Assembly (NCBI RefSeq): GCF_030406605.1
Contig: NZ_CP129104.1
Location: 3,176,687-3,240,686 of the forward strand
From: Curtobacterium sp. 458
Lineage (GTDB): Bacteria; Actinomycetota; Actinomycetes; Actinomycetales; Microbacteriaceae
DNA length: 64,000 nt
Reading direction: 5' to 3'
Shown here: piece after piece, positions 1 through 8,706 of the stretch
Numbering within the stretch: the stretch's first letter is position 1
Layout: each line of letters begins with the position of its first letter
Program-made: the position numbers and the translations under genes
Notes under the pieces: model-generated
What the model was told of the DNA's origin: nothing
The model's database searches: none
What the model saw: only the letters and a program-made list of their open reading frames with translations

Positions 1-734
1 AGGCCCGCGAGCGTCAGGATCGCGTCGCTCGCGTTGAGGGTGAGGATGAGCGGGAGGCTCCGCGTGCTGTTGCGCAGGACGTGCCTGGTCATGATCCGCC
101 ACGGGTTGGTCCCCATGACGCGGGCCGACTCGACGAACGCCTCGTTCTTCAGGCGGACGGCCTCGGCGCGGACGACCCGGAAGTACTGCGGCACGTAGAC
201 CACCGTGATCGAGATCGCCGCGGCGATGATGCCGCCCGCGTAGCTCGAGTTCCCGCCGGAGACCACGATCGAGACGACGATCGCGAGGAGCAGCGACGGG
301 AAGGCGTAGATCGCGTCCGCGACGACGACCAGGATCCGGTCGAGCCAGCCGCCGAGGTAGCCGGAGACCATGCCGAGGATCACACCGATCGTGATCGACA
401 CGATGACCGCGACGATGACGACGAGGACGGCCGTGCGAGCGCCGTAGACGACGCGGCTGAACACGTCGAACCCACCGACCGTGGTGCCCCAGATGTGCTC
501 GGGGCTCGGCGCCGCCGTACGCGGGAAGCCCTGGCCGTCTGCACCCTGCAGCTGGCCGAAGCTGTACGGGGCGATGAGCGGCGCGGCGATCGCGACGATG
601 AGGTACAGGGCGCAGATGACCACGCCGGTGATGAGCATGGCACGCTGCCAGCCGGTGCTCCTGCGGAGCTGGACGACCACGGGCAGGCGCTTCCACAGCG
701 GCTCGTGGCGGTCGACGAGGGCGGTGTCGGCCAT
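1..734 (-). CDS. Dipeptide/oligopeptide ABC transporter permease, DppC-like (3' end outside window)
   Basis: Inner-membrane permease subunit of a peptide-type ABC importer. The reading frame starts with ATG at 734 and stays open to base 1, so about 244 N-terminal codons are visible and the C-terminus lies outside. After a short cytoplasmic N-terminus there is a first membrane helix around residues 28-48, a periplasmic segment, then several further helices. The EAA-type cytoplasmic loop contacting the ATPase is visible (EAFVESARVMGTNPWRIM). The start lies 2 nt after the stop of the DppB-like gene, so the two are co-translated. Substrate specificity (dipeptide, oligopeptide, nickel or other) cannot be read from the sequence. 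Confidence 0.88.
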   Translation of the reverse strand, partial: MADTALVDRHEPLWKRLPVVVQLRRSTGWQRAMLITGVVICALYLIVAIAAPLIAPYSFGQLQGADGQGFPRTAAPSPEHIWGTTVGGFDVFSRVVYGARTAVLVVIVAVIVSITIGVILGMVSGYLGGWLDRILVVVADAIYAFPSLLLAIVVSIVVSGGNSSYAGGIIAAAISITVVYVPQYFRVVRAEAVRLKNEAFVESARVMGTNPWRIMTRHVLRNSTRSLPLILTLNASDAILTLAG

Positions 735-736
735 CG

Positions 737-1843
737 CTAGAACCTCACTCTCGGGTCGATGAGCGCGGCGACGACGTCGACGACGAAGTTCGTCACCGCG
801 ACGATCACCGCGAGCATCGCGACGATGCCCTGGACCGCGACGAAGTCGCGGGCCGACAGGTACTGGTTGAGCTCGAAGCCGAGCCCGCGCCACCCGAAGG
901 TGGTCTCGGTCAGGACGGAACCACCGAGCAGCATGGCGATCTGGAGCCCCATCACCGTGATGATCGGCACGAGGGCGGGACGGAAGGCGTGCGTCCGGAC
1001 GAGCCGTGCCTCCCGGACGCCGCGCGAGCGGGCCGCATCCACGTACTCGGAACCGAGCGAGCCGATCATGTTGGCGCGCACGAGGCGGAGGAAGATGCCG
1101 GCTGTGAGCAGACCGAGCGTCAGCGCGGGCAGGACGGCGTGCGCGAGCACGTCGCCGATGATCTGGGCGTTGCCGGTGCGGAGCGCGTCGACGATGTAGA
1201 TGCCGCTCGCGCCGGGGATGTTGTCGAGCACGAGGCTGACCCGGGTCGACGCGCGGTCACCGAGCGGCAACCAACCGAGCCACACCGAGAACACGAGCTT
1301 GAGGAGCAGACCGCCGAAGAACACCGGCGTCGCGTACGTCAGGATCGCGAGGGCACGGAACAGCACGTCCGGCCACTTGTCGCGGACGTACGCCGCGAGC
1401 ATGCCGAGCGGGATGCCGAGGACGAGGGCGACGATGAGCGCGTAGAACACGAGCTCGGCCGTCGCGCCGCCGTACTGCAGGATGATCTCGGTGATCGGTC
1501 GGTGGTCCGTCGTCGTCTCGCCGAAGTCCAGCCGGACGATGTTGCCGAGGTACTCGAAGTACTGCACGAGGACCGGCCGGTCGTAGCCCGCCGCGTGCAG
1601 GCGTTCCTGCAGCTGGTCGGGCGTGAGGCGACCGCCGACGGACGCGGTGATCGGGTTCCCGATGACGCGCATCAGGAAGAACACGAGCGTCACGAGGATG
1701 AAGACGGTCGGGAAGATCAGGAGGAACCGGACGAGGACGTACCGGCCGAGTCCGCCGCCCTGCCCCTTGGCACGTCGCTGTGCCTGGGGCTTGGTGGGGT
1801 CGGTGGCCAGGTCCGAGCTCGCCTCCGGGGTGCTGAGGGTCAC
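737..1843 (-). CDS. Dipeptide/oligopeptide ABC transporter permease, DppB-like
   Basis: 368-residue membrane permease that pairs with the DppC-like protein to form the channel of a peptide importer. It starts with GTG. A cytoplasmic N-terminal tail of about 32 residues precedes the first helix (YVLVRFLLIFPTVFILVTLV), then a periplasmic region with the family's typical LTPDQ-like segment, then about five more helices. The ATPase-docking loop reads EYVDAARSRGVREARLV, and the protein ends in the family-typical DPRVRF. The N-terminal tail is longer than in most DppB proteins, so a later start is possible. It lies between the binding-protein gene (upstream on this strand) and dppC. Confidence 0.9.
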   Translation of the reverse strand: MTLSTPEASSDLATDPTKPQAQRRAKGQGGGLGRYVLVRFLLIFPTVFILVTLVFFLMRVIGNPITASVGGRLTPDQLQERLHAAGYDRPVLVQYFEYLGNIVRLDFGETTTDHRPITEIILQYGGATAELVFYALIVALVLGIPLGMLAAYVRDKWPDVLFRALAILTYATPVFFGGLLLKLVFSVWLGWLPLGDRASTRVSLVLDNIPGASGIYIVDALRTGNAQIIGDVLAHAVLPALTLGLLTAGIFLRLVRANMIGSLGSEYVDAARSRGVREARLVRTHAFRPALVPIITVMGLQIAMLLGGSVLTETTFGWRGLGFELNQYLSARDFVAVQGIVAMLAVIVAVTNFVVDVVAALIDPRVRF

Positions 1844-1869
1844 GGGTGGGTGCCTTTCGGGACGTGGTC

Positions 1870-1898
1870 AGGGGGCGCTCCGTCGTGGAGCGCCCCCT
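1870..1898 (-). other. Intergenic hairpin between binding-protein and permease genes
   Basis: A perfect 11-bp inverted repeat (AGGGGGCGCTC) with a 7-nt loop sits in the 70-bp gap between the binding-protein stop and the permease start. No T-run follows it on the transcribed strand. By analogy with other ABC importers it could stop part of the transcripts or protect the upstream mRNA end, so that more binding protein than permease is made. This role is inferred. Confidence 0.6.
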
Positions 1899-1913
1899 GG
1901 GGTCACATCGGTG

Positions 1914-3530
1914 TTACTTGGAGAGGGTCGCGTAGCGGAACTTGAACGAGGCGTCGAGGGTCAGGCCCTTGACGTCCTTGCCGGCGACGGCGATCGACTT
2001 GCCCTGCAGGAGCGGGAGGGTCGAGATCTGCTCGGCCTCGCGCTGCTGCGCCTGCTCGATGAGGTCGGCGCGCTTCGACGCGTCGGACTCCGCCTGCTCC
2101 TCGGAGATGAGCTTCTGGATCGTCGGGTCGTCGTAGTGGTTCTGCACGAAGTTGTCCTTCGTGAAGAACGGCGACAGGTAGTTGTCCGCGTCCGAGAAGT
2201 CCGGGAACCAACCGAGCTGGTACACCGGGTAGGCGTCCTTCGTGCGGTCGACCGCGTAGGTCGTGTAGACCGTCGACTGGATGTTCACGGTGAACAGGCC
2301 CGAGTTCTCGAGCTGCGTCTTGAGCTCGGCGTACTCGTCGTCCGAGGTCGAACCGTAGTGGTCCGGCGCGTACTGGATGTCGAGCTGCACCTTGCCGGTT
2401 ACACCGGCGTCGGACAGCGTCTTCTTCGCCTTGTCCACGTCCGCGCCGCCGTCGCCGTCGCCGTAGAGCGTCTTGAACGGCGTCGCCGCACCGGTCAGGC
2501 CGTCCGGGACCATCGAGTAGACGGGCGAGTACGTGTTGTTGTACACGTCCTTCGCGAGCTTCTCGCGGTCCACGACGTCCGCGACCGCCTGGCGCACCGC
2601 GAGTGCCTTCGCCTCGTCGGCGTCGGACTGGCCGGTGCCGAACGGCTGTGTCTTGAAGTTGAAGACGAGGTAGCGGAGCTCGCCACCGGGGCCGTCGGTG
2701 ACCTTGACGTCCTTGTCCTTGCGCAGGTCGGCGATGTCGGTCGGCGTGAGCGAGCGGTACGCCACGTCGACGTCGCCCTGCTGCACGGCCAGCTTGAGGT
2801 CGGTCTCCTTGGTGTAGTAGCTGGCGGTGACCTCGTCGGTCTTCGCCTTGCCGAGGAGGCCGTCGTACTCCTTGTTCGCCTTGTACTGGATCGTGTCGTT
2901 CTCCTTGTACGAGGTGATCTCGTACTGCCCGGCGAACGCCTTGCCCTTGACGATGTCGGCCGCGGGGGTGAGCTTGTCGGCCGAGAAGACCTGCTCGTCG
3001 ACGATCGGACCGGCGGGGCTCGAGAGCACCTGCGGCCAGGTCTGGTCGGCGTGGTCGAGGTTGAACACGACCGTGGTGTCGTCCGGGGTGTCGATGCTCT
3101 TGAGGTTCGCGAGCAGCGACTGCGGGCCGTTCTCGTTGTTGATCTTGAGCTCGCGGTCGAACGAGAACTTCACGTCGCTCGACGTGAGGTCGTGCCCGTT
3201 CGCGAACTTCAGGCCCTTCTTGAGCGTCACCGTGTACGTGGTGTCGTTCGTGAACTCGCCCTTGGTCGCGATGTCCGGCTTGACGTCCGGGCTGCCGACG
3301 GGGGTGTTCATCAGGAACGGGAACACCTGGTTCTGCACGGCGAAGGAGCCGTTGTCGTAGGAGCCGGCCGGGTCGAGCGACGTGATCTTGTCGGTCGTGC
3401 CGATCGTCATGCCGTTCAGGTCGGTGGACGACACGCTGCCGCTCGCGCAGCCGGTGAGCACCAGCGCCGTCGCTGCTGCCCCGGCGCCGAGCGCGATGCC
3501 GCGCTTGCCCCACTTGGTGACGGATGCCAT
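1914..3530 (-). CDS. Peptide ABC transporter substrate-binding lipoprotein (SBP_bac_5 family)
   Basis: 538-residue extracytoplasmic solute receptor of the DppA/OppA type. The start at 3530 is preceded by AGAGAGG at good spacing and gives a lipoprotein signal: basic KWGKR, hydrophobic stretch, lipobox LTGC with Cys28. The mature part has SBP_bac_5 features: an early segment on the transition from the signal (MTIGTTDKITSLDPAGSYDN), the DVKFSFDR region and a C-terminal LGWFPDFSDADNYLSPFF segment typical of peptide binders. The same frame is open 30 codons further upstream, but that would bury the signal. It is the first gene of the importer operon; the ATPase is not in the window and may lie beyond base 1. 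Confidence 0.92.
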   Translation of the reverse strand: MASVTKWGKRGIALGAGAAATALVLTGCASGSVSSTDLNGMTIGTTDKITSLDPAGSYDNGSFAVQNQVFPFLMNTPVGSPDVKPDIATKGEFTNDTTYTVTLKKGLKFANGHDLTSSDVKFSFDRELKINNENGPQSLLANLKSIDTPDDTTVVFNLDHADQTWPQVLSSPAGPIVDEQVFSADKLTPAADIVKGKAFAGQYEITSYKENDTIQYKANKEYDGLLGKAKTDEVTASYYTKETDLKLAVQQGDVDVAYRSLTPTDIADLRKDKDVKVTDGPGGELRYLVFNFKTQPFGTGQSDADEAKALAVRQAVADVVDREKLAKDVYNNTYSPVYSMVPDGLTGAATPFKTLYGDGDGGADVDKAKKTLSDAGVTGKVQLDIQYAPDHYGSTSDDEYAELKTQLENSGLFTVNIQSTVYTTYAVDRTKDAYPVYQLGWFPDFSDADNYLSPFFTKDNFVQNHYDDPTIQKLISEEQAESDASKRADLIEQAQQREAEQISTLPLLQGKSIAVAGKDVKGLTLDASFKFRYATLSK

Positions 3531-3657
3531 GTCCGTGTACCTCTCTGGTGATGATTGCAGGAGTCCTGACCGGCGGGTGGAACGACTGTGTGCCCGGTCA
3601 GGAACGCTCATTGGTACCACCCTGTCACGGAACCGAACGAACCGAGGGCGATTTGTT

Positions 3658-3671
3658 TACACCGCTGTAAT
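3658..3671. promoter_or_regulatory. Palindrome upstream of the binding-protein gene, candidate operator
   Basis: TTACA-N4-TGTAA lies about 130 bp upstream of the binding-protein start, inside an AT-richer patch (GATTTGTTTAC) in otherwise very GC-rich DNA. The position suits a regulator of the peptide importer. The cognate regulator is not identified and no convincing -35/-10 pair was found next to it. Confidence 0.4.
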
Positions 3672-3912
3672 GCAGGACCGCGTCGCGTGGCGCATCATGT
3701 CGCCGGTTCTGAGCGGCGTGTCGCGCAGGATTGTTGCGTCGGGCAACAGTGGCTGGTGGCCGGGCGTGTCGGGCCGGCCGGGGGGGGGGTCATGACTCCC
3801 CGCTCAGCTTCGCCGGTCGGTCACGACCTGTCGCTCCGGGCGCATGTGACCGACCGTTCGTGACCACTCGACGTCGAGCGGGCGGGGATTCGTGACCCTC
3901 GGCAGGCGCGCG

Positions 3913-3962
3913 TGGTCGCGGGACGTGCCGCACGCGTGCTGCGCTGGTCGCGCAACGTGCAG
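3913..3962. repeat. 32-bp dimeric repeat (TGGTCGCRNRACGTGC type), copy 1
   Basis: TGGTCGCGGGACGTGCCG at 3913-3930 is followed exactly 32 bp later by TGGTCGCGCAACGTGCAG at 3945-3962. The same dimer with the same 32-bp period recurs at 17127-17176. It lies in non-coding spacer between dnaG and the peptide importer. Confidence 0.65.
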
Positions 3963-4112
3963 GTCCGTCGGGTCCGCCGGATCCGGCGGGTCCGTCGGGT
4001 CCGGCGCGCTCGGCGTCCGCGCCGTGCGCCCGGCGGAGCGCGGAGCGCGGAGCGCGGAGCGCCGTGCGCCCGGCGGAGCGCAGTCCGCCCGGCGGAGCGC
4101 AGTGCGGGTTCG
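3963..4112. repeat. GC-only low-complexity repeat block in dnaG downstream spacer
   Basis: The spacer after dnaG consists of short imperfect tandem units: first a run of GTCCGNCGG-like 9-mers (about 3964-4006), then CGGAGCG/GCGCCCGGCGGAGCGC units (about 4024-4108). Open frames across it have no family features, so no gene is called here. The rest of 3531-4114 shows only the palindrome at 3658, the 32-bp dimer and a run of ten G at 3780-3789. Confidence 0.6.
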
Positions 4113-4114
4113 CG

Positions 4115-6052
4115 TCAGCGCTGGCCGGCCGCGGCCGCAGCGGCCTCGGAGTCGGCGCGCAACCGCATCCGCTGCGCGTCGATGTCGACGAGCTGCCGCT
4201 GGATCTCCGCGCGACGGTCAGCCTGCTCGTGCGGATCCGCCCGCTGCAACTGCCCGAGCAACGACGCCTTGCGCGCGAGGAGGTCCCGCTCGACCAGGGC
4301 CACGACGATGCTCCGGCAGTAGAGCGCCAGGTCTTCGTCGGTGCGGGCCGGGATCGGTGACAGTGCGAGCTCCTGCACGAGGCCACGGAGCGGCGCCGGC
4401 ACGTCGGAGATCAAGCGATCGAGCCAGTCACCCGCTCCGATCGCGTCCACGTTCGCCACGACGGCGTCCCGTACGACGGCGAGCATCGGCGCCGAGAAGG
4501 TCGCGGCGGCTGCGAGGCCGAGCAACGGCGCACCGACGTGCCTCGGCTGCTGCACCATCGCCATCACCGCGTCGCGTTCCATGCGGGTGATCGGGTCGTT
4601 CGGGAGGGACCGGAGACCCGCCACGGGCTCGTCGACGGGCGCGACCAGCTCACCGCCGGGGCCCGCCTGCGCGACCGGCACCGTGCCTCCAGTCCGGTCG
4701 TCCTGTGCGCCGCGCGCACGCTGCCGCGCGTTCTCGACGGCACGACGGACCTCCGGGATGTCGAGGCCGAGCCAGCCGGCGAGCTCCCGGACGTAGCCCT
4801 GGGTCAGCGAGCGGTCGCGGATCGTCGCGAGCACCGGGGCCGCGGCCCGGAGCGCGCCGACCCGCCCCTCCACGGTCTCGAGGTCGTGCCCGTCGAGCGT
4901 GCGCCGGATCATGAACTCGAACATCGGCCGCTTGTTCGTGACGAGGCGTCGGATCGCGTCGTCGCCGCGCGCGAGCCGGAGGTCGCACGGGTCGAGCCCC
5001 TCCGGCGCGACCGCGACGAAGGTCTGCGCGGCGAACCGCTGCTCCTCCGCGAACGCCCGCGAGGCGGCACGCTGACCGGCGTCGTCCGGGTCGAAGGTGA
5101 ACACGACCTCGCCGTTGGCGTTCGGGTCCGCACCGCTCACGTCGCCGAGCATCGGCCGCAGCACCTTGATGTGGTCGACGCCGAACGAGGTCCCGCACGT
5201 CGCCACCGCGGTCGTCACGCCGGCGAGGTGGCACGCCATGACGTCGGTGTACCCCTCGACGATGACGACCTGCTTCTGCTTCGAGATGTCCCGCCGGGCG
5301 AGGTCGATCCCGTAGAGCACCTGGCTCTTGTGGTAGATCGGCGTCTCGGGGGTGTTGAGGTACTTCGGGCCCTTGTCGTCGTCGAGCAGCCGCCGCGCGC
5401 CGAAGCCGATCGTGGCCCCGGTGACGTCGCGGATCGGCCACATGAGCCGACCACGGAAGCGGTCGTACGGCGAACGGTCACCCTGGCTGACGAGTCCGGC
5501 GCTCGTGAGTTCCTCGAGCGTGAAGCCGCGCCCCCGCAGGTGGTCCTTCAGCGCGTCGTACGACTTCGGCGCGAAGCCGACGCCGAAGTGCTGCGCCGCA
5601 CCCGGGTCGAAGCCGCGCTCACCGAGGAAGCGTCGCGCGGGGTCGGCGGCGCCGGTGGTGAGCTGCGACGTGAAGAACTCGAGCGCGGCTTCGTTCGCGG
5701 CGATGAGTCGTGCACGCGTGTTGTAGTCGGTGCGCGGCCCCTCGCCCTCTTCGTAGTGGAGGGTGTACCCGATCTTCGCGGCCATGCGCTCGACGGCCTC
5801 GGCGAAGGTGGTGTGGTCCTGCGCCATGATGAAGCTGAAGACGTCGCCGTCCTCGCCGCAGCCGAAGCAGTGGTAGCGCCCGACCTGCGGTCGGACGTGG
5901 AACGACGGCGACCGCTCGTCGTGGAACGGGCAGAGGCCCTTCATCGAACCGACGCCCGCGTGCTTCAGCGTGACGTAGTCACCGACGACGTCCGCGATGT
6001 TGACACGCGAGCGGACCTCGTCGATGTCGTTCCGCGCGATCCTGCCAGCCAC
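4115..6052 (-). CDS. dnaG: DNA primase
   Basis: 645-residue primase that makes RNA primers at the replication fork. The GTG start at 6052 gives the expected N-terminus MAGRIARNDIDEV. The CHC2-type zinc finger is complete (Cys41, His44, Cys62, Cys65), followed by the RNA polymerase core and the TOPRIM domain with its acidic motif VVIVEGYTDVMACH and the FTFDPDDAG aspartates. The C-terminal region is the helicase-interaction domain. It is the last gene of a dusB-dgt-dnaG cluster, separated from dgt by 166 bp that includes a solo CTGGAGGC repeat near 6117-6130. Confidence 0.97.
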   Translation of the reverse strand: MAGRIARNDIDEVRSRVNIADVVGDYVTLKHAGVGSMKGLCPFHDERSPSFHVRPQVGRYHCFGCGEDGDVFSFIMAQDHTTFAEAVERMAAKIGYTLHYEEGEGPRTDYNTRARLIAANEAALEFFTSQLTTGAADPARRFLGERGFDPGAAQHFGVGFAPKSYDALKDHLRGRGFTLEELTSAGLVSQGDRSPYDRFRGRLMWPIRDVTGATIGFGARRLLDDDKGPKYLNTPETPIYHKSQVLYGIDLARRDISKQKQVVIVEGYTDVMACHLAGVTTAVATCGTSFGVDHIKVLRPMLGDVSGADPNANGEVVFTFDPDDAGQRAASRAFAEEQRFAAQTFVAVAPEGLDPCDLRLARGDDAIRRLVTNKRPMFEFMIRRTLDGHDLETVEGRVGALRAAAPVLATIRDRSLTQGYVRELAGWLGLDIPEVRRAVENARQRARGAQDDRTGGTVPVAQAGPGGELVAPVDEPVAGLRSLPNDPITRMERDAVMAMVQQPRHVGAPLLGLAAAATFSAPMLAVVRDAVVANVDAIGAGDWLDRLISDVPAPLRGLVQELALSPIPARTDEDLALYCRSIVVALVERDLLARKASLLGQLQRADPHEQADRRAEIQRQLVDIDAQRMRLRADSEAAAAAAGQR

Positions 6053-6116
6053 CCCTCGATCCTAGTTCGTGCGACCGACCCCCGCTGGCCGTCGGTCCGC
6101 CTGTGGACGGCGCTCC

Positions 6117-6130
6117 GGCCTGGAGGCCCG
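6117..6130. repeat. Solo CTGGAGGCNCGG repeat
   Basis: GGCCTGGAGGCCCG in the dgt-dnaG gap matches one arm of the palindromes at 21229 and 38982. Similar half-sites occur at 9395 (inside a small gene), 23688, 31944, 36486 and 50467. Confidence 0.6.
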
Positions 6131-6218
6131 GTGCAGGACCGTCAGCCCGTCCAGCGGGCAGGGACGCTCGTCGGGCGCGGTGCGCTCCCCGGGAGCCATG
6201 CGCCCGCCCCGTCGCGCG

Positions 6219-7508
6219 TCACACCGCGATGTGCGTGCGCTCCTGCTCCCCCACGACGAGCCGCCGGTGCCACGCGAGCGCACCCTGGTCGGTCAGGCTC
6301 GCGACCTGGTCGACCACGGCCCGCAGTCGTCCGGCGTCGTCGGAGGCCGCACGCCAGTCGGCCGCGAAGCCCGGTTCGAGGTCCGCGCTGCCGGTGGCCG
6401 CGAGGGCGTCGAGCAACTCGGTGAGGACCCGACGCTGCTCCTCGTACACGGGCTGCCGGTCGCCGTGCGTCATCACGAACGCCGCGACGATGCCCTTGAG
6501 CACCGCGATCTCGCCGATGATCTCCGGCGGCGTGACCACCGAGGCGGCGAAGCGCACGAGCGACCCCGACGCGTAGGACTCCCGCGTCGCCGCCGTCGCC
6601 GTCCGCGCGAACCGTCCGATGAGCTGCGAGGTGAGGTTCTTCAGCCGGGCGAGGTCGCGCCGGGAGCCGTCGTACGACGTCATCCACAGCGGCAGCGACC
6701 GGAGCCGGTCGAACGCCTCGAGCAGTTCCTCGCGGCTGAGGTCGTCCCCGACCCAGGCGTGCATGGCGGTGACGATGTCGTTCTCCCCCACGCGGTCGCC
6801 GAGGGCCGCGACGTCGATGAAGCCCGCCACGACGGCGTCCTCGAAGTCGTGCACCGAGTACGCGATGTCGTCGGAGAGGTCCATCACCTGCGCCTCGATG
6901 CACCGCTGCCGGCGGGGAGCACCGGCACGCAGCCACTCGAACGCCGCGTGGTCGTCGTCGTAGAAGCCGAACTTCGTGCGACCGGAGGACGCCTCCGACA
7001 CTCCCTGCGACGCCGGCCACGGGTACTTGCAGCTCGCGTCGAGCGATGCCCGCGTGAGGTTCAACCCGTACGCGCGGTCGTCGTCCGGCCCGGAGCCGTA
7101 CACCTTGGGCTCGAGGCGGGTGAGGAGTCGCAGGGTCTGCGCGTTCCCCTCGAACCCGCCGATGCCCGCGGCCCAGGCGTTCACGGCCGTCTCGCCGTTG
7201 TGCCCGAACGGCGGGTGGCCGATGTCGTGCGCGAGGCAGGCAGTGTCCACGACGTCGGGGTCGAGCCCGAGCGAGTCCGCGAGCTCACGGCCGACCTGGG
7301 CGACCTCGAGCGAGTGCGTCAGGCGGTTGCGGGCGAAGTCGAGCCCCGTCGTGGGGCTGAGCACCTGGGTCTTCGCGGCGAGGCGTCGGAGCGCGCTGGA
7401 GTGCAGCAGTCGGGCGCGGTCGCGGGCGAAGTCGGACCGGCGGTTCGAGTGCTGCTCGGGGAGCCAGCGCTCGGCGTCGGCCGGACCGTACGAGGCGGTG
7501 GCGCTCAT
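6219..7508 (-). CDS. dgt: Deoxyguanosinetriphosphate triphosphohydrolase-like protein
   Basis: 429-residue HD-domain dNTP triphosphohydrolase, predicted to cleave dNTPs to nucleosides and tripolyphosphate. The metal-binding HD signature is visible: His65 in RLTHSLEV and CLAHDIGHPPFGH with His94-Asp95 and His98. Length and the N-terminal RSDFARDRARLLHSSALRRL segment fit the actinobacterial type-2 dgt group. The start at 7508 overlaps the dusB stop as ATGA, so translation is coupled. The frame is open further upstream, but that part is antisense-like and overlaps dusB. Confidence 0.94.
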   Translation of the reverse strand: MSATASYGPADAERWLPEQHSNRRSDFARDRARLLHSSALRRLAAKTQVLSPTTGLDFARNRLTHSLEVAQVGRELADSLGLDPDVVDTACLAHDIGHPPFGHNGETAVNAWAAGIGGFEGNAQTLRLLTRLEPKVYGSGPDDDRAYGLNLTRASLDASCKYPWPASQGVSEASSGRTKFGFYDDDHAAFEWLRAGAPRRQRCIEAQVMDLSDDIAYSVHDFEDAVVAGFIDVAALGDRVGENDIVTAMHAWVGDDLSREELLEAFDRLRSLPLWMTSYDGSRRDLARLKNLTSQLIGRFARTATAATRESYASGSLVRFAASVVTPPEIIGEIAVLKGIVAAFVMTHGDRQPVYEEQRRVLTELLDALAATGSADLEPGFAADWRAASDDAGRLRAVVDQVASLTDQGALAWHRRLVVGEQERTHIAV

Positions 7509-8659
7509 CCGCCGCTGTGGTGCAGCTCGGCGGCGGCGAGCACCTTGCGGAACTCGGTGTCGACGTCGCGTGACTCGAGCCAGCGGTCGGGCAGGGCGGT
7601 CCGCTTCGGGTGACCCGCACGACCGCGGGGCCCCTCGACGTCGGCGCCCGGGTACGGTGCCGACCAGTCGAGCTGTCCGAGGAGGTCGTCGATCTCCTGC
7701 AGGCTCGACGCCATCGAGAGCGCCGACCGGACGTCGCCGCCGATCGGGTACCCCTTGAAGTACCAGGACACGTGCTTCCGGGCGTCGCGGCACCCGTGGT
7801 CCTCGGACCCGAAGAACTCGACGAGGAGCTCGGCGTGCCGCCGGAACGCGACCGCGACCTCGCCCAGGGTCGGCATCGCGCGGACGTCCTCGCCGCGGAA
7901 CGCCGCCGCGAGGTCACCGAACAGCCACGGACGCCCCAGGCACCCGCGCCCGACGACGACGCCGTCGCAGCCGGTCTCCTCGACCATCCGCAGTGCGTCG
8001 GCAGCGGACCAGATGTCGCCGTTCCCGAGCACCGGGATGTCGGTGATCGTCTCCTTGAGGGTGGCGATCGCGGACCAGTCGGCGTGGCCGGAGTAGTGCT
8101 CGTTCGCCGTGCGGGCGTGCAGCGAGATCGCGGCGACGCCGGCGTCCCGGGCGATGCGGGCGGCGTCGAGGTAGGTGAGGTGGTCGGCGTCGATGCCCTT
8201 GCGCATCTTCACCGTGACCGGGACGTCACCGGCCGCGCGGACGGTCTTCTCGACGAGGTCCTTGAAGAGGTCGAGCTTCCACGGCAGCGCTGCCCCGCCG
8301 CCCTTGCGGGTGACCTTCGGGACCGGGCAACCGAAGTTGAGGTCGATGTGGTCGGCGCGGTCCTCGCCCACGAGGATCGTCGCGGCCTCGGCCACGGTGT
8401 TCGGCTCGACGCCGTACAGCTGGATCGAACGCGGGGTCTCGGACTCGTGGTGCTGGATGAGCTGCATCGACACCGGGGTCCGCTCGACGAGCGCCCGCGA
8501 CGTGATCATCTCGCAGACGTACAGGCCGGCGCCGTACTCACGGCACAGTCGGCGGTACGCCATGTTCGTGATGCCCGCCATCGGCGCGAGCACGACCGGC
8601 GCCTCGACCTCGATCGGGCCGATGCGCAAACCCTTCGGAGGCGCTTGTGTGATCGTCAT
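7505..8659 (-). CDS. dusB: tRNA-dihydrouridine synthase (DusB family)
   Basis: 384-residue FMN-dependent enzyme that reduces uridines in tRNA. It is a TIM-barrel dihydrouridine synthase: the N-terminal LAPMAGITNMAYRRL motif, catalytic Cys111 in NFGCPVPKVTRKGGG, the substrate/FMN segments TVKMRKGID and SLHARTANEHYSG, and the FMN phosphate-binding GRGCLGRPWLF. Length is slightly above the usual ~330-350 because of a C-terminal extension. It heads the dusB-dgt-dnaG cluster and is divergent from the YbaK-like gene with only 47 bp between the starts. Confidence 0.95.
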   Translation of the reverse strand: MTITQAPPKGLRIGPIEVEAPVVLAPMAGITNMAYRRLCREYGAGLYVCEMITSRALVERTPVSMQLIQHHESETPRSIQLYGVEPNTVAEAATILVGEDRADHIDLNFGCPVPKVTRKGGGAALPWKLDLFKDLVEKTVRAAGDVPVTVKMRKGIDADHLTYLDAARIARDAGVAAISLHARTANEHYSGHADWSAIATLKETITDIPVLGNGDIWSAADALRMVEETGCDGVVVGRGCLGRPWLFGDLAAAFRGEDVRAMPTLGEVAVAFRRHAELLVEFFGSEDHGCRDARKHVSWYFKGYPIGGDVRSALSMASSLQEIDDLLGQLDWSAPYPGADVEGPRGRAGHPKRTALPDRWLESRDVDTEFRKVLAAAELHHSGG

Positions 8660-8693
8660 ACGCTGCTCATTCTCCCACGTCGGTGCGCGCCGG

Positions 8694-8699
8694 TAGCGT
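8694..8699 (+). promoter_or_regulatory. -10 box (TAGCGT) for a leaderless transcript
   Basis: TAGCGT ends 7 nt before the ATG at 8707 and no ribosome-binding site is present. Transcription would begin at or next to the start codon, a common arrangement in Actinobacteria. Confidence 0.55.
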
Positions 8700-8706
8700 T
8701 CTCCAC

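Noticed and set aside
3790..4386. Genes in the spacer downstream of dnaG
   Set aside because: Frames here are made of short GC repeats and overlap the dnaG 3' end; no family signal or ribosome site.
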